A stretch of 64,000 nucleotides of DNA from Alcanivorax sediminis (lineage in GTDB: Bacteria; Pseudomonadota; Gammaproteobacteria; Pseudomonadales; Alcanivoracaceae), in the NCBI RefSeq assembly GCF_009601165.1, contig NZ_WIRE01000001.1:2852001-2916000 (forward strand), written 5' to 3'. The notes under the pieces were generated by a model. The model did no database searches. It saw only the letters and a program-made list of their open reading frames with translations, and was not told where the DNA came from. The position numbers were made by a program, and so were the translations under genes. Positions 27,170-35,658 of this stretch are shown in pieces. Position 1 is the stretch's first letter; every line of letters starts with the position of its first letter.

Positions 27170-27427
27170 ATGAGCATCTTCAGTTATCTGCTTCCCAAGA
27201 AGCAGACGAGCGCGTCAGTCGCCAAGGAGCGGTTGCAAATTATTGTTGCCCGTGAACGTTCCACTCGTGGCGGGCCAGACTACCTTCCGCAACTGCAGGA
27301 AGAGCTACTACAGGTAGTACGCAAATATGTTCCTGTTGATCAGGATGCGGTCAACATTCAGCTGGACAGGGAATCAGGTTGTGAGATTCTCGAGCTGAAT
27401 ATCACTCTGCCGGAAGGGGCACCGTAA
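27170..27427 (+). CDS. minE: Cell division topological specificity factor MinE
   Basis: An 85-residue protein that stimulates MinD ATPase and drives pole-to-pole oscillation. [30 protein letters not shown] contains the membrane-targeting tip and the anti-MinCD helix; the C-terminal dimer domain includes [17 protein letters not shown]. It begins 2 bases after the minD stop and ends the operon before a terminator. Confidence 0.97.
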   Translation: MSIFSYLLPKKQTSASVAKERLQIIVARERSTRGGPDYLPQLQEELLQVVRKYVPVDQDAVNIQLDRESGCEILELNITLPEGAP

Positions 27428-27451
27428 CGCCTTCACCGCAACAGGGAATGC

Positions 27452-27482
27452 AAAAAAGCGAACCACATGGTTCGCTTTTTTA
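27452..27482 (+). terminator. Terminator after minE
   Basis: AAAAAAGCGAACC pairs with GGTTCGCTTTTTT around ACAT. A second, AT-rich hairpin (AAAAAACC-GCCG-GGTTTTTT, 27545-27566) follows 60 bases later and may act as a backup. Confidence 0.88.
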
Positions 27483-27749
27483 TGTCCAGAACCCCGTTCA
27501 CACCGCTAATCTGACCATGCAGTCCAGCTTTACAATCAGCAGCCAAAAAACCGCCGGGTTTTTTTGCGCCGCCCCATCGACAGGATTATTCTCCTTGATG
27601 GTGGCGCCTGAATTGTTAGTCACCCCGACGAGCAGCGTCATTTTTACCGAACGGCGAAACGGCACCTCGTTACCATAATAAAAAACAGGGCCTTTTGCTC
27701 CAGCGCTATCGAGGCGCTACCAGGCCCGGTGGAGATCCAGGGAGAGAAC
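27483..27749 (+). other. Intergenic region between minE and the hybrid kinase
   Basis: No gene supported. It contains the second terminator-like hairpin at 27545-27566 and a short GC hairpin AGCGC-N7-GCGCT near 27703-27719. A promoter for the kinase is presumably here, but no clear -35/-10 pair was found. Confidence 0.4.
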
Positions 27750-30107
27750 TTGGCAATCGGAATTTCACTGATCAGGTTTCTGCTGGCAAGCCTGCTAATT
27801 GCAATGGCCCTGCCCGCCCATGCCGTTACCAGCGGCCATCTTCAGGTAAAGAACCCGGTTGCCACCATCGAACTTGGCCCCCATATCCAGAGCTGGTGCG
27901 ACAGCAATGGCCAATCCACACTTGCACAGGCACGCACTCAACAATACCAGCCACTGCAACGCAGCCGTATCAACTTCGGCTACCGCAAGGACGCCTGTTG
28001 GTTTCGGGTAGAGCTGGAAAATACCAGCGCTGTCGAACTGCCATTATGGCTGCAGGTGGATTATGCCGTACTCGACAACGTGGACTTTTACCTGATCGAC
28101 GGCGATGACATCCAGTCATGGCATATGGGCGACACTCTTCCCTTCAGCAGCCGTCCGGTTCACCTGCGTACCTTCACCCTCCCCTTTACCCTTCCGGCAG
28201 AGGGCAGCAGCACCCTGTATCTGCGAATTCACACCATCAGCAGCGCCATGACAGTGCCGCTAAGTCTGAGCGGCCGCGATAATTTCATTGAACAGCAAAG
28301 CAGTCATGAATGGTTGATGGGTGGCTTTTACGGCATTGCCATCGGCTTGTTCTTTTATCATCTGGTGCTGTGGCTGGGAGGCAAGGAGCGTAGCAGCCGC
28401 TTTTATGTGCTGCATGTGGCGTGCTCCACTTTCTACATTGCCTGCCTTCAGGGGGTTGCACACCGTTTATGGTTTCCCGATACCGTACTTCCCCAAGCCG
28501 CCAATCACCTGTTCGGTTATCTCACCCTGCTGTCTGGACTACTGTTCGCCCGGGACTTTCTGAATACCGTGCAATGGCGCTGGCTGGACCGCCTGTTGCT
28601 CACTGCTGTGGCAATCCAGGTGGGCATCATCATCATCATGCTCGCCACACCGATGGGTACCATTGCCTCCCTGCAGGGTGTAGTGGCGCTGCTGACGTTG
28701 GTGCTGCTGTTGTTCATTGGGCTGTTCAGTCTCTATCGCGGTCACCCGGAGGCGCGCATCTTTGTCTTTGCCTGGAGCATGTTTCTGGTCACTGTCGGGT
28801 TGTTGGCACTGGGTGCCTACGGTGTCATCACCCTCCCCGGCATTCTCAACATTATCGGTGTGCAGCTCGGTCTGGTGCTCCAGCAGGTGCTGCTGTCATT
28901 CGGACTCGCCTACCGCCTGCGCAGCCTGAAGCAGGAAACCCTGCAGCGGCAAAAGGAAATTGCCCGCGCCCAAGCCGAAAACGATGCAAAGAGCGACTTT
29001 CTCGCCAAGATGAGCCACGAGATTCGTACACCAATGAATGCAGTACTGGGTCTGGCCGAACTGATGCGTGGCACTCGCCTTGATGCTACCCAGCGCAACT
29101 ATATGGATACCATTTATAGCGCCGGCAACAGCCTGCTCAATGTGATCAACGATATCCTGGATTTTTCCAAGATCAGCTCCGGCAAACTGGAACTGGAAGT
29201 CAGCAGCTTCAACCTGCACCGGCTACTGGAAGATTGCCTGATGATCTTCCATGCCACTGCCGAACAGAAAGGCATCAGGCTTGTCAGTGACTGGGATGCC
29301 AGCTTGCCAGAGTGGGTAAAGGGAGACCCGACACGACTACGCCAGATTCTGCTGAACCTGCTCTCCAATGCGGTGAAATTCACCGAACAGGGCACGGTCA
29401 CCCTGCGTGCACAAGCCGGCAGAACCCGTAACCCTGAGGTGCTGCTTCTGCACTGCCAGATTGTAGACCAGGGTATCGGCATGACCGATGAGGAGGTCAG
29501 CATGCTGTTTCAGTCTTTCCAGCAGGCAGACAGCTCCACATCACGAAAATACGGCGGTACCGGGCTTGGCCTGGCGATTTCGCGGCAGCTGGCTGAGTTG
29601 ATGCAGGGGCGGCTTGAGGCCCATAGCGTGCGAGGAAAAGGCTCGACCTTCTCCCTCAGTATTCCCCTCCAGCGAAGCGTCATGGACCCGGCGGAAAACA
29701 AACCGCAAACCCTCCAGGACACGGCGTCACTCCAAGTGCTGGTAGTGGAGGATAATGCGGTCAACCAGATGGTCATCGGGGCCCTGCTCAAGCAGCTAGC
29801 CATCAATACCACCCTCACCAGCAGCGGCGCGGAGGCTCTCAAGCTGCTGGAAGAGCCGACCTTCTGTCCTGATCTCATCCTGATGGACTGTGAAATGCCA
29901 GACCTTGATGGCTATCAGACCACACAGCTGATCCGCGATCTGGAAAGCCGGGAGAAACGTCGCCGTATTCCCATTCTCGCGCTGACTGCCCATGCCTCCA
30001 CAGAACACCGCGAACGTTGTTTTGCCAGTGGTATGGACGACCATATTTCCAAGCCGGTAACGCTGGAGCAGCTGCGACAAAAATTACTGGAGTGGACTTC
30101 CCGCTAG
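27750..30107 (+). CDS. 7TMR-DISM hybrid sensor histidine kinase/response regulator
   Basis: About 785 residues from a TTG start at 27750 (GGGAGAGAAC ahead); an in-frame GTG at 27729 is less well placed. Order: signal peptide (IRFLLASLLIAMALPAHA); periplasmic 7TMR-DISMED2-type beta domain (about 30-165); seven membrane helices (about 185-385); short coiled coil; HisKA with SHEIRTPMNAVLG, His423; HATPase with NAVKFTEQG, DQGIGM and KYGGTGLGLAISRQL; C-terminal receiver with LMDCEMPDLDGY, Asp713. It should autophosphorylate and pass phosphate to its own receiver, then to an HPt protein elsewhere. The ligand is unknown; DISMED2 is thought to bind carbohydrate-like molecules. Its stop overlaps the converging ABM gene by 4 bases. 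Confidence 0.92.
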   Translation: MAIGISLIRFLLASLLIAMALPAHAVTSGHLQVKNPVATIELGPHIQSWCDSNGQSTLAQARTQQYQPLQRSRINFGYRKDACWFRVELENTSAVELPLWLQVDYAVLDNVDFYLIDGDDIQSWHMGDTLPFSSRPVHLRTFTLPFTLPAEGSSTLYLRIHTISSAMTVPLSLSGRDNFIEQQSSHEWLMGGFYGIAIGLFFYHLVLWLGGKERSSRFYVLHVACSTFYIACLQGVAHRLWFPDTVLPQAANHLFGYLTLLSGLLFARDFLNTVQWRWLDRLLLTAVAIQVGIIIIMLATPMGTIASLQGVVALLTLVLLLFIGLFSLYRGHPEARIFVFAWSMFLVTVGLLALGAYGVITLPGILNIIGVQLGLVLQQVLLSFGLAYRLRSLKQETLQRQKEIARAQAENDAKSDFLAKMSHEIRTPMNAVLGLAELMRGTRLDATQRNYMDTIYSAGNSLLNVINDILDFSKISSGKLELEVSSFNLHRLLEDCLMIFHATAEQKGIRLVSDWDASLPEWVKGDPTRLRQILLNLLSNAVKFTEQGTVTLRAQAGRTRNPEVLLLHCQIVDQGIGMTDEEVSMLFQSFQQADSSTSRKYGGTGLGLAISRQLAELMQGRLEAHSVRGKGSTFSLSIPLQRSVMDPAENKPQTLQDTASLQVLVVEDNAVNQMVIGALLKQLAINTTLTSSGAEALKLLEEPTFCPDLILMDCEMPDLDGYQTTQLIRDLESREKRRRIPILALTAHASTEHRERCFASGMDDHISKPVTLEQLRQKLLEWTSR

Positions 30108-30412
30108 GGTGGCATCACCTGCCATTCAGGGTCTTCATACTCTCCGATCACCTTCACCGTCACGACCTGGGCATGTCGGGCGAGGATGGCCTTGACCCTC
30201 TCGCTGCGCGAGTCGTCCTTCGCGTCCCTGTGCGCCTTGGTCTGCCAATGGGCAATGGCTAACACGGTATCCGGGTGCCCTATCTTGCGATGCAGATATG
30301 TCCCGAGCGCCCCCTCAGACTGCTGAATGATTTCACTGGCTTCCACCCAGCCCTGCGCATACTCCTCCACACTGAAACCCGGCTTCATGGTGACTTCAAA
30401 GATGAACTTCAT
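30104..30412 (-). CDS. Antibiotic biosynthesis monooxygenase (ABM)-like small protein
   Basis: A 102-residue protein starting MKFIFEVTMKPGFSVEEYAQ, with the ferredoxin-like ABM/YgiN layout (beta strand, helix, beta; HWQTKAHRDAKDDSRSERV). The stop overlaps the kinase stop on the other strand; the start overlaps the mtfA stop by 4 bases, so it is translationally coupled to mtfA. No catalytic residues can be named. It may bind or modify small aromatic or lipid molecules, but this is a weak fold-based guess. Confidence 0.7.
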   Translation of the reverse strand: MKFIFEVTMKPGFSVEEYAQGWVEASEIIQQSEGALGTYLHRKIGHPDTVLAIAHWQTKAHRDAKDDSRSERVKAILARHAQVVTVKVIGEYEDPEWQVMPP

Positions 30413-31164
30413 AATGACTTCTCCCCCTGCCGATAGAACCGGGCTAGCAGGTTGTAGAGGTCCGGCCAGTCCTGATAGAGCTGATCCGGCGCTTCAAAGA
30501 AGGCCTCGCTGCAGACAGCAAAGAACTCTCCAGGACCGGTCAGCGCGTAGGCATCCACCGGCATGGGGCGATGATGACGATAGTCTTCCTGTAATTCGCC
30601 AAACGCTTTTGAAAAGATGTCATGCCATTTCTGTGGCCGCATGCCCTGATGCAGTGGTGGCGCACCATTGGCGCCTTGATAGCGCATGTCCAGCTTGTGA
30701 GACATTTCGTGAATCACCACATTACTGGCCCCACCCGAATGGCACACAGCTTCCCAGGAGAGGATCACTGGCCCCTGCTGCCAGGCCTCACCAGACAGCA
30801 CCGGGCCGCAAGGGTGGACAACGCCATCAGGGGTACGATGCGGGCGATTTGGCACAAAGGCACTTTCATAGAGAATCACTGTGTACCAGCCGTTATACCA
30901 GTCCAGCCCCAACTTGAGGATCGGTACACAGGCCATGGTAGCCACCTTCAGGCACATGGCATCGGTAATCTGGAAGTCACCACCCGGCACCACACTTTTT
31001 CGCGCCAGAAACCGGAACGACAACGCCATCAGGGACTGACGCTCCTGGTCCGAGTAACGGTTCAGCACAGGCCAGCCAGCCACTGCCGCTTGCCACTGAG
31101 CCTGGGTAAAACCCATCTTTCTTACCCGTCGGGTATCGCGCCAGTCACGCCACGCAGCCAACAT
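30409..31164 (-). CDS. mtfA: MtfA-like zinc peptidase (M90, DgsA/Mlc-regulating family)
   Basis: A 251-residue protein from ATG 31164, which has GGGAGGAGTGG directly ahead; the longer frame upstream lacks a site. The zinc motif NVVIHEMSHKLDM (HExxH) and downstream GEFFAVCSEAFFEAP, with the third ligand Glu, match the M90 family. In E. coli MtfA binds the glucose repressor Mlc (DgsA) and has aminopeptidase activity. No mlc or PTS gene is present here, so whether it acts on a repressor in this organism is open. It forms an operon with the ABM-like gene. Confidence 0.9.
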   Translation of the reverse strand: MLAAWRDWRDTRRVRKMGFTQAQWQAAVAGWPVLNRYSDQERQSLMALSFRFLARKSVVPGGDFQITDAMCLKVATMACVPILKLGLDWYNGWYTVILYESAFVPNRPHRTPDGVVHPCGPVLSGEAWQQGPVILSWEAVCHSGGASNVVIHEMSHKLDMRYQGANGAPPLHQGMRPQKWHDIFSKAFGELQEDYRHHRPMPVDAYALTGPGEFFAVCSEAFFEAPDQLYQDWPDLYNLLARFYRQGEKSL

Positions 31165-31303
31165 CCACTCCTCCCTGATCTTTCTTGTCTGCGAACCTGA
31201 CAAGACCTGTCCAGATTCGCCATGGTTATGGCGCCGAGTGAATCCACTCTCATCTGCCTGCCATGCTAACATCCGCTACCCTCACCTATGGAAGCGCCTC
31301 GCC

Positions 31304-32239
31304 GTGCCCTTCAGCCGAGCACAAAAAGCCGATTTTCTGCTGCTGGTGGTCACCCTGCTGGCCGCCATCAGCTGGATGTTTTCCCGTGAGGCCGTGTTGG
31401 CCATGCCACCGCTGCTGTTCATGTCCCTGCGCTTTCTGCTGGCGTCGTTTTTGCTCAGCCTGGTGGCGCTTCCCCAGCTGGCTAAACTGGATGTCGGGCA
31501 GCTCTGGCGCTGTGTTCGGGTTGGGTTGGTGTTCGGCATCGCCATGAGTTTCTGGGTGCTGGGCCTGGCCTTCGCCAGCCATGTGGGAGAAGGCGCCTTC
31601 CTGACCAGCCTTGGCGTGGTGCTGGTCCCGGTCATCGCACGAGTGGTGTTCGCCGAATCCGTACCGGGCAGCACCTGGCTGGCGCTACCGGTGGCGGTGG
31701 CAGGACTCGCCCTGTTATCACTGGAACAGGGGCTGCATCTGGAAGCTGGACAGCTCCTGTTCATCACCGCTGCGGCCATCTTTGCGCTCTACTTCAATCT
31801 CAATACCCGCGCGGCCAACACTATCGCCATCCGACGTGCCAATGGCGAAATTGTTGAGCACACCCGCATACCCGCACTCGCTCTGACCACTGTGGTGCTG
31901 GCCGTTGTTGGTGTCGTCACCGGGGTGTTGTCACTCTGCTTCGAACCTTGGCAAAGCGCTCTCTCCGACCTGACGGGCACCCTGATTATGTGGATTGTGC
32001 TTAGTGCCACTGTCGGCACAGCCCTGCGTTTTCTGGTCCAGACCTATGCCCAGAGCCTGTCGCTGCAGAGCCACGGGGTCGTCATCATGGTGCTGGAACC
32101 CATGTGGACCGCACTCATGGCTGCCGCCTGGTTCGGCGAAGGCATGAGCACTCTGCAATTACTTGGCTGTGGCCTGATATTCCTGTCCCTGCTGGTCAAC
32201 CGTTGGCGAGCTGTGCGCAAGCTGATTCGGATCGGTTAA
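31304..32239 (+). CDS. EamA-family (DMT) transporter
   Basis: Inner-membrane transporter of the drug/metabolite superfamily with two EamA repeats. About 311 residues if GTG 31304 (GGAAG nine bases upstream) is the start; GTG 31238 is an alternative that adds 22 hydrophilic residues. Ten hydrophobic segments are visible; repeat 1 includes FMSLRFLLASFLLSLVALP and ends LLSLEQGLHLEAG, repeat 2 ends EGMSTLQLLGCGLIFLSLLV. The loop of about 35 residues between the repeats is longer than usual. Substrate cannot be told from sequence. It is divergent from mtfA. Confidence 0.88.
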   Translation: MPFSRAQKADFLLLVVTLLAAISWMFSREAVLAMPPLLFMSLRFLLASFLLSLVALPQLAKLDVGQLWRCVRVGLVFGIAMSFWVLGLAFASHVGEGAFLTSLGVVLVPVIARVVFAESVPGSTWLALPVAVAGLALLSLEQGLHLEAGQLLFITAAAIFALYFNLNTRAANTIAIRRANGEIVEHTRIPALALTTVVLAVVGVVTGVLSLCFEPWQSALSDLTGTLIMWIVLSATVGTALRFLVQTYAQSLSLQSHGVVIMVLEPMWTALMAAAWFGEGMSTLQLLGCGLIFLSLLVNRWRAVRKLIRIG

Positions 32240-32251
32240 CGGTATTAACCG
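32233..32251. promoter_or_regulatory. Perfect inverted repeat CGGTTAA-N5-TTAACCG at the transporter stop
   Basis: Seven-base arms around CGGTA overlap the stop codon of the EamA gene. No T-run follows, so an operator for the downstream gene is as likely as a terminator. Confidence 0.35.
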
Positions 32252-32367
32252 TAATATCAGTCTATTTCATCAGTGGCGATGAGGCTCAGCACCTGTTGGT
32301 GCCAGCCGGATCACAGGCTCGCACCCACTCAGGTACCAATATTCAACAAGGTGTACATAACAGCTCA

Positions 32368-32384
32368 AACTGTGTGACACAGTT
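32368..32384. promoter_or_regulatory. Palindrome AACTGTG-TGA-CACAGTT before TPR gene
   Basis: A perfect 17-base inverted repeat, 65 bases upstream of the TPR protein start. TTGACA at 32398-32403 just downstream could be a -35, but no good -10 follows. It looks like the site of a dimeric regulator. Confidence 0.4.
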
Positions 32385-32448
32385 CCTTTTCTTGGCGTTG
32401 ACATGGCGCAACATCAGCCCACCAAAAAACACAACAAGAAGCTGCGCC

Positions 32449-33648
32449 ATGGATGCTACCAGACTGCCTGTCAAAGGCCTGATTACGGCCATGATGATCG
32501 CCTTTAGCGGCCATAGTTACGGGACCACCTGCCAGGAAGGCTCACATTCGTCGATCACCCTGCATAATGCAGACCGAACTCTGGTGAGCCTGCTGGATCA
32601 ACCTGCTGCGGATCAGCAAGCCCCTATCCTGCTTCAATACAGCAGCACCACGCCCAGCATCAATAAGCCCATCCTCGGCAATTATGCCCGGCTGCGCCTC
32701 GCCGCCCTGGCATTGCAGGATGGCGACACGACCTTCGCCCGCCAGCAGCTCACCCAGATCGAACAAAACAGCCCAGCCGCCGTGGATGCCGCCCTGCTGC
32801 TGGCTGAAAGTTATCGAAAGGATGGGGATCGGGAGCGCGCCCGAGCCTGGTTCTTGCGTATTGCAGCACGCTTCCCCGGTAATCCGCGCGCCGTGTCCGG
32901 TCTGGTGCTGGCCGGTGATGACTGGCGCAAGCAGGGAGCCTCAGAGCAGGCTCTGCCGGTATATAACCTGGCCCTGACCAAGGCTGCTGAGAACATGAAA
33001 GCGCTTGAAGAGTTGGAAAACAACCCGGACCGTCTTTACCGTGCCCTCACCAACAGCGTGGCCGGTAACAGCACGACGGTCATGGATCAGCTGGTATTGG
33101 CCCTGGTGCGAGACAGTGACAGCCGCGTTCTCGACGCAACGCGACAGCTGATCCATGCCAAGAGTCAGCTGCGCTGCCTGCAAAGCGAAGAGGAAAGTCT
33201 TAACGCCGCTATTGAGCACGCATCCGCACGGGATCTCTCCAATGGTGCTTTCCGCCAAGCGGCAGAATTTGAAAAGAAAGCGACCGAACAGGAAATTGCT
33301 GACCTGGAACGGATTCTGGTCAATGCGCCCAAAATGGCAGAGCTGCAACAGCGACTTGACGATGCCAGGGATCGACTGGCGCGATTGGCGCAACGTCTTG
33401 ATTCACTCGGTTCCACCGCCTTACCGCCGGAGCTGGAGCAGCGAAAGCTAAAAATGGACGTTGACAAGAAAGCGCTGGATCAGAGCATTATGGCTGCACG
33501 GGAGCAGGTTCGGTCCGCTCTGGAAGACGAAGTTCCCGAGCTCAAGCGCTACTACCGCAATCTGGCAGGAGAGGCGCAACTGGGCATTGCCCAGTTGCTG
33601 CAGAACAGTGAACGCCGTAGCGAATCATCCCTTGTGGGATACAAGTAA
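32449..33648 (+). CDS. Exported TPR/coiled-coil protein of unknown function
   Basis: 399 residues from ATG 32449; the frame is open further up but that part lies in the transporter gene. The N-terminus MDATRLPVKGLITAMMIAFS is a probable signal peptide, cleaved near GHSYG-TT. Residues about 75-175 form TPR-like helix pairs (YARLRLAALALQDGDTTFAR, ALLLAESYRKDGDRERARAW). Residues about 240-390 are long charged helices likely to form a coiled coil (LERILVNAPKMAELQQRLDD, LEQRKLKMDVDKKALDQ). This is the arrangement of periplasmic scaffold proteins. I do not recognise the family. The 3' end overlaps the converging ACBP gene by 24 bases. Confidence 0.75.
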   Translation: MDATRLPVKGLITAMMIAFSGHSYGTTCQEGSHSSITLHNADRTLVSLLDQPAADQQAPILLQYSSTTPSINKPILGNYARLRLAALALQDGDTTFARQQLTQIEQNSPAAVDAALLLAESYRKDGDRERARAWFLRIAARFPGNPRAVSGLVLAGDDWRKQGASEQALPVYNLALTKAAENMKALEELENNPDRLYRALTNSVAGNSTTVMDQLVLALVRDSDSRVLDATRQLIHAKSQLRCLQSEEESLNAAIEHASARDLSNGAFRQAAEFEKKATEQEIADLERILVNAPKMAELQQRLDDARDRLARLAQRLDSLGSTALPPELEQRKLKMDVDKKALDQSIMAAREQVRSALEDEVPELKRYYRNLAGEAQLGIAQLLQNSERRSESSLVGYK

Positions 33649-33891
33649 GGCGTCTACTTTCTCGATATATTTCTGCTTGGCGGTGTCTGGGTCAGTGCCT
33701 TTGAGCTTGGCCCAGGCATCGTACTTGGCGCGCTTTACCATATCCAGCATGCCCGGACGCTTGCCGGACACATCCCCTTCACTACCCTGCTTGAAGTGCG
33801 CATACAAGAACAGCAGATCGTCATTGGAAGGTTTGCGGTCCAGGGTCTGAACATCTTTCTGGGCTTGTTCAAAACGAGCAGTATCAGTCAT
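33625..33891 (-). CDS. Acyl-CoA-binding protein (ACBP)
   Basis: 88 residues, exactly ACBP size. MTDTARFEQAQKDVQTL, then LFLYAHFKQGSEGDV, KYDAWAKLKGTDPDTAKQKY show the family residues: YKQ/FKQ-type motif, WxxxxG and the KxKY ending. ACBP is a four-helix cytosolic protein holding long-chain acyl-CoA esters; it is common in eukaryotes and present in only some bacteria. AGGAACAACC precedes the ATG at 33891. Together with the acyltransferase and thioesterase upstream on the same strand it makes an acyl-lipid cluster, although 140 bases separate it from the acyltransferase. Confidence 0.93.
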   Translation of the reverse strand: MTDTARFEQAQKDVQTLDRKPSNDDLLFLYAHFKQGSEGDVSGKRPGMLDMVKRAKYDAWAKLKGTDPDTAKQKYIEKVDALLVSHKG

Positions 33892-34031
33892 GGTTGTTCC
33901 TGTTATCACGGGTCGTGGAAAGTAAACCATCACGGACCGGCATACATGGCCCGGATGAAGGAAATAGTGCGCGGTGTTCTTTGCATTATCAACATACCTG
34001 CAAAGCAATGGGTCCGCTGGTAACCCTTTTA

Positions 34032-34673
34032 CTACAGATCTGAATCCGCTTTTTGGGCCAAAAACGGCGTCGACAGCAACTCGGGATGACGTGGCACGAT
34101 ATCGCCAAGCATGTGCACCATCCATTGCAGATCAGCCTCCAAATCCCCTGTTGGCATGACGCTCCCCACCACTCTGACCTGGCGACGGCGGTAACAGAAC
34201 CCCAGCACCACCACCGGTATATCCTGCTCCTCAGCGATCCGGTAGAAGCCCGTCTTCCAACGATGCGCGCCTTTGCGGGTACCTTCCGGGGCGATGCCTA
34301 GCCAGCAGGGTTGGCGCTGCATTGCCGTAACGGTTTGCTCAACCAGATCCTGGGCGCTATCCCGGTTTACCGGTATACCGCCCAGCCAGTACATCAACCG
34401 TCCTAACCGCCCCTCAAAGAGGGTGTGTTTGCCCATGAATTTGACATGAATGCGCAGCGCCTGAATGGCACTGAGCCCAATCACACCATCGATATTGGAG
34501 GTATGGGGGGCCACCACCAACACGGCACGCTCAACATTGGGTAGCTCACCCACAATACGCCAGCCCATCAGTTTCAGGATCAGGCGCCCTAACCCCGCCA
34601 GCAACCAGTGGCCACGGCGTGGCACGGCCGCACCCGGCGTGGTGGGTGTGATTGGCGGTAATTCCTGCTTCAT
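34032..34673 (-). CDS. PlsC-like lysophospholipid acyltransferase family protein
   Basis: 213 residues from ATG 34673 (a TTG at 34691 would add six residues and overlap the thioesterase by 8 bases). VVAPHTSNIDGVIG carries the HX4D active site, with IPVNRDSAQDLVEQ and IAPEGTRKGAHRWKTGFYRIA as the EGTR and downstream blocks of the acyltransferase family. One hydrophobic segment near the N-terminus suggests membrane association. It lacks the full PlsC length (about 245) and could act on lysophosphatidate or another lyso-lipid. Coupled to the thioesterase gene just upstream. Confidence 0.88.
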   Translation of the reverse strand: MKQELPPITPTTPGAAVPRRGHWLLAGLGRLILKLMGWRIVGELPNVERAVLVVAPHTSNIDGVIGLSAIQALRIHVKFMGKHTLFEGRLGRLMYWLGGIPVNRDSAQDLVEQTVTAMQRQPCWLGIAPEGTRKGAHRWKTGFYRIAEEQDIPVVVLGFCYRRRQVRVVGSVMPTGDLEADLQWMVHMLGDIVPRHPELLSTPFLAQKADSDL

Positions 34674-34683
34674 TCCAATACCG

Positions 34684-35469
34684 TTATGCAAATACCGTAA
34701 AGGTCTGTCGACTCAAGGCCACGGCCTTGCCCTCGGCGTCCCAGATGGTGGCCTGGCTCTGGCCATAACCATCACTGCACTGGTCCGTGTGGACCTGATA
34801 CTGCCACAGGGAGTCCGAAGGCCGGGTTGCCGGATCGTCGAGCAGCTCCATGGTCCAGGTCAATGAACTGGCAGGGGCAGGCGTGCGTAGCATCGACAAC
34901 ACTGATGGCGGCCAGGTATCCACCAGGGCAATCAGTGCCGCCGTACTCATCCTTTGCGGGGCACAGCGAAAACCCATATAGCCGCTGAAGTTAGCCTCTT
35001 CACTGCCGCAGAAAGGCGGCTTGCCGGTGGCATAGCGAATATCGAAGTGTTCAAGGAAGTCCGGTGTGACCCCTTTGATCAGCGGCATCACCAGACTGTC
35101 CGCCGGGGCGGGCATATCGGGAGCCCCCGGCACGGCAATAGTGACAGAGGAGTGTCGGGCGGCGCCAAAACTGGCCATCATGGCTGCGACCACAGCGCCC
35201 TCCTGTCGCGCGGTAACCATGGCTTGCATAACCGATTTCCCTTCCCGGAAGACTTCACTGTGCAAGGAGACTGGCCCAGGAGCTGCGGGCGCCACAAACG
35301 ACAGGGAGAAGCTGCGCAGAACACGGTCTTTTGCCACCGTCTTGTCCAGGTGATCAAACAACACAGCACCCACCAGGCCTCCAAACAGGGCACGCCCCTG
35401 CCCCCAGCCCTCTGGCAGCATGCCGTTGCCCATCCCGTCTACCGTCGCCAGCACATCATCAAACGTCAT
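34684..35469 (-). CDS. TesB-like acyl-CoA thioesterase (double hot-dog)
   Basis: A 261-residue protein with two hot-dog halves, the fold of TesB/4HBT_3 thioesterases. GWGQGRALFGGLVGAVLFDH is the N-terminal signature (the GG helix), FSLSFVAPAAPGPVSLHSEV continues it, and the C-terminal half has SDSLWQYQVHTDQCSDGYGQ and AVALSRQTFTVFA. It releases free acids from acyl-CoA in the cytosol. First gene of a leftward pair with the PlsC-like acyltransferase. Confidence 0.87.
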   Translation of the reverse strand: MTFDDVLATVDGMGNGMLPEGWGQGRALFGGLVGAVLFDHLDKTVAKDRVLRSFSLSFVAPAAPGPVSLHSEVFREGKSVMQAMVTARQEGAVVAAMMASFGAARHSSVTIAVPGAPDMPAPADSLVMPLIKGVTPDFLEHFDIRYATGKPPFCGSEEANFSGYMGFRCAPQRMSTAALIALVDTWPPSVLSMLRTPAPASSLTWTMELLDDPATRPSDSLWQYQVHTDQCSDGYGQSQATIWDAEGKAVALSRQTFTVFA

Positions 35470-35658
35470 ATCGCCATCCCGCTGTTTTCATAGGATGCGA
35501 TTAATAGCATTGCCGAAAGCGGGCTGAAAGACATAATCAGGACAAACCATTGGCTAACTGCGACGAATTACCAGAGAAAACGAAATTGCCATGCGCAAAA
35601 GCCGTCCAGACGGTAGCATAGGCGCCAATTTTTCCTGTTTCGCCAGTTGGAGAGAAGA

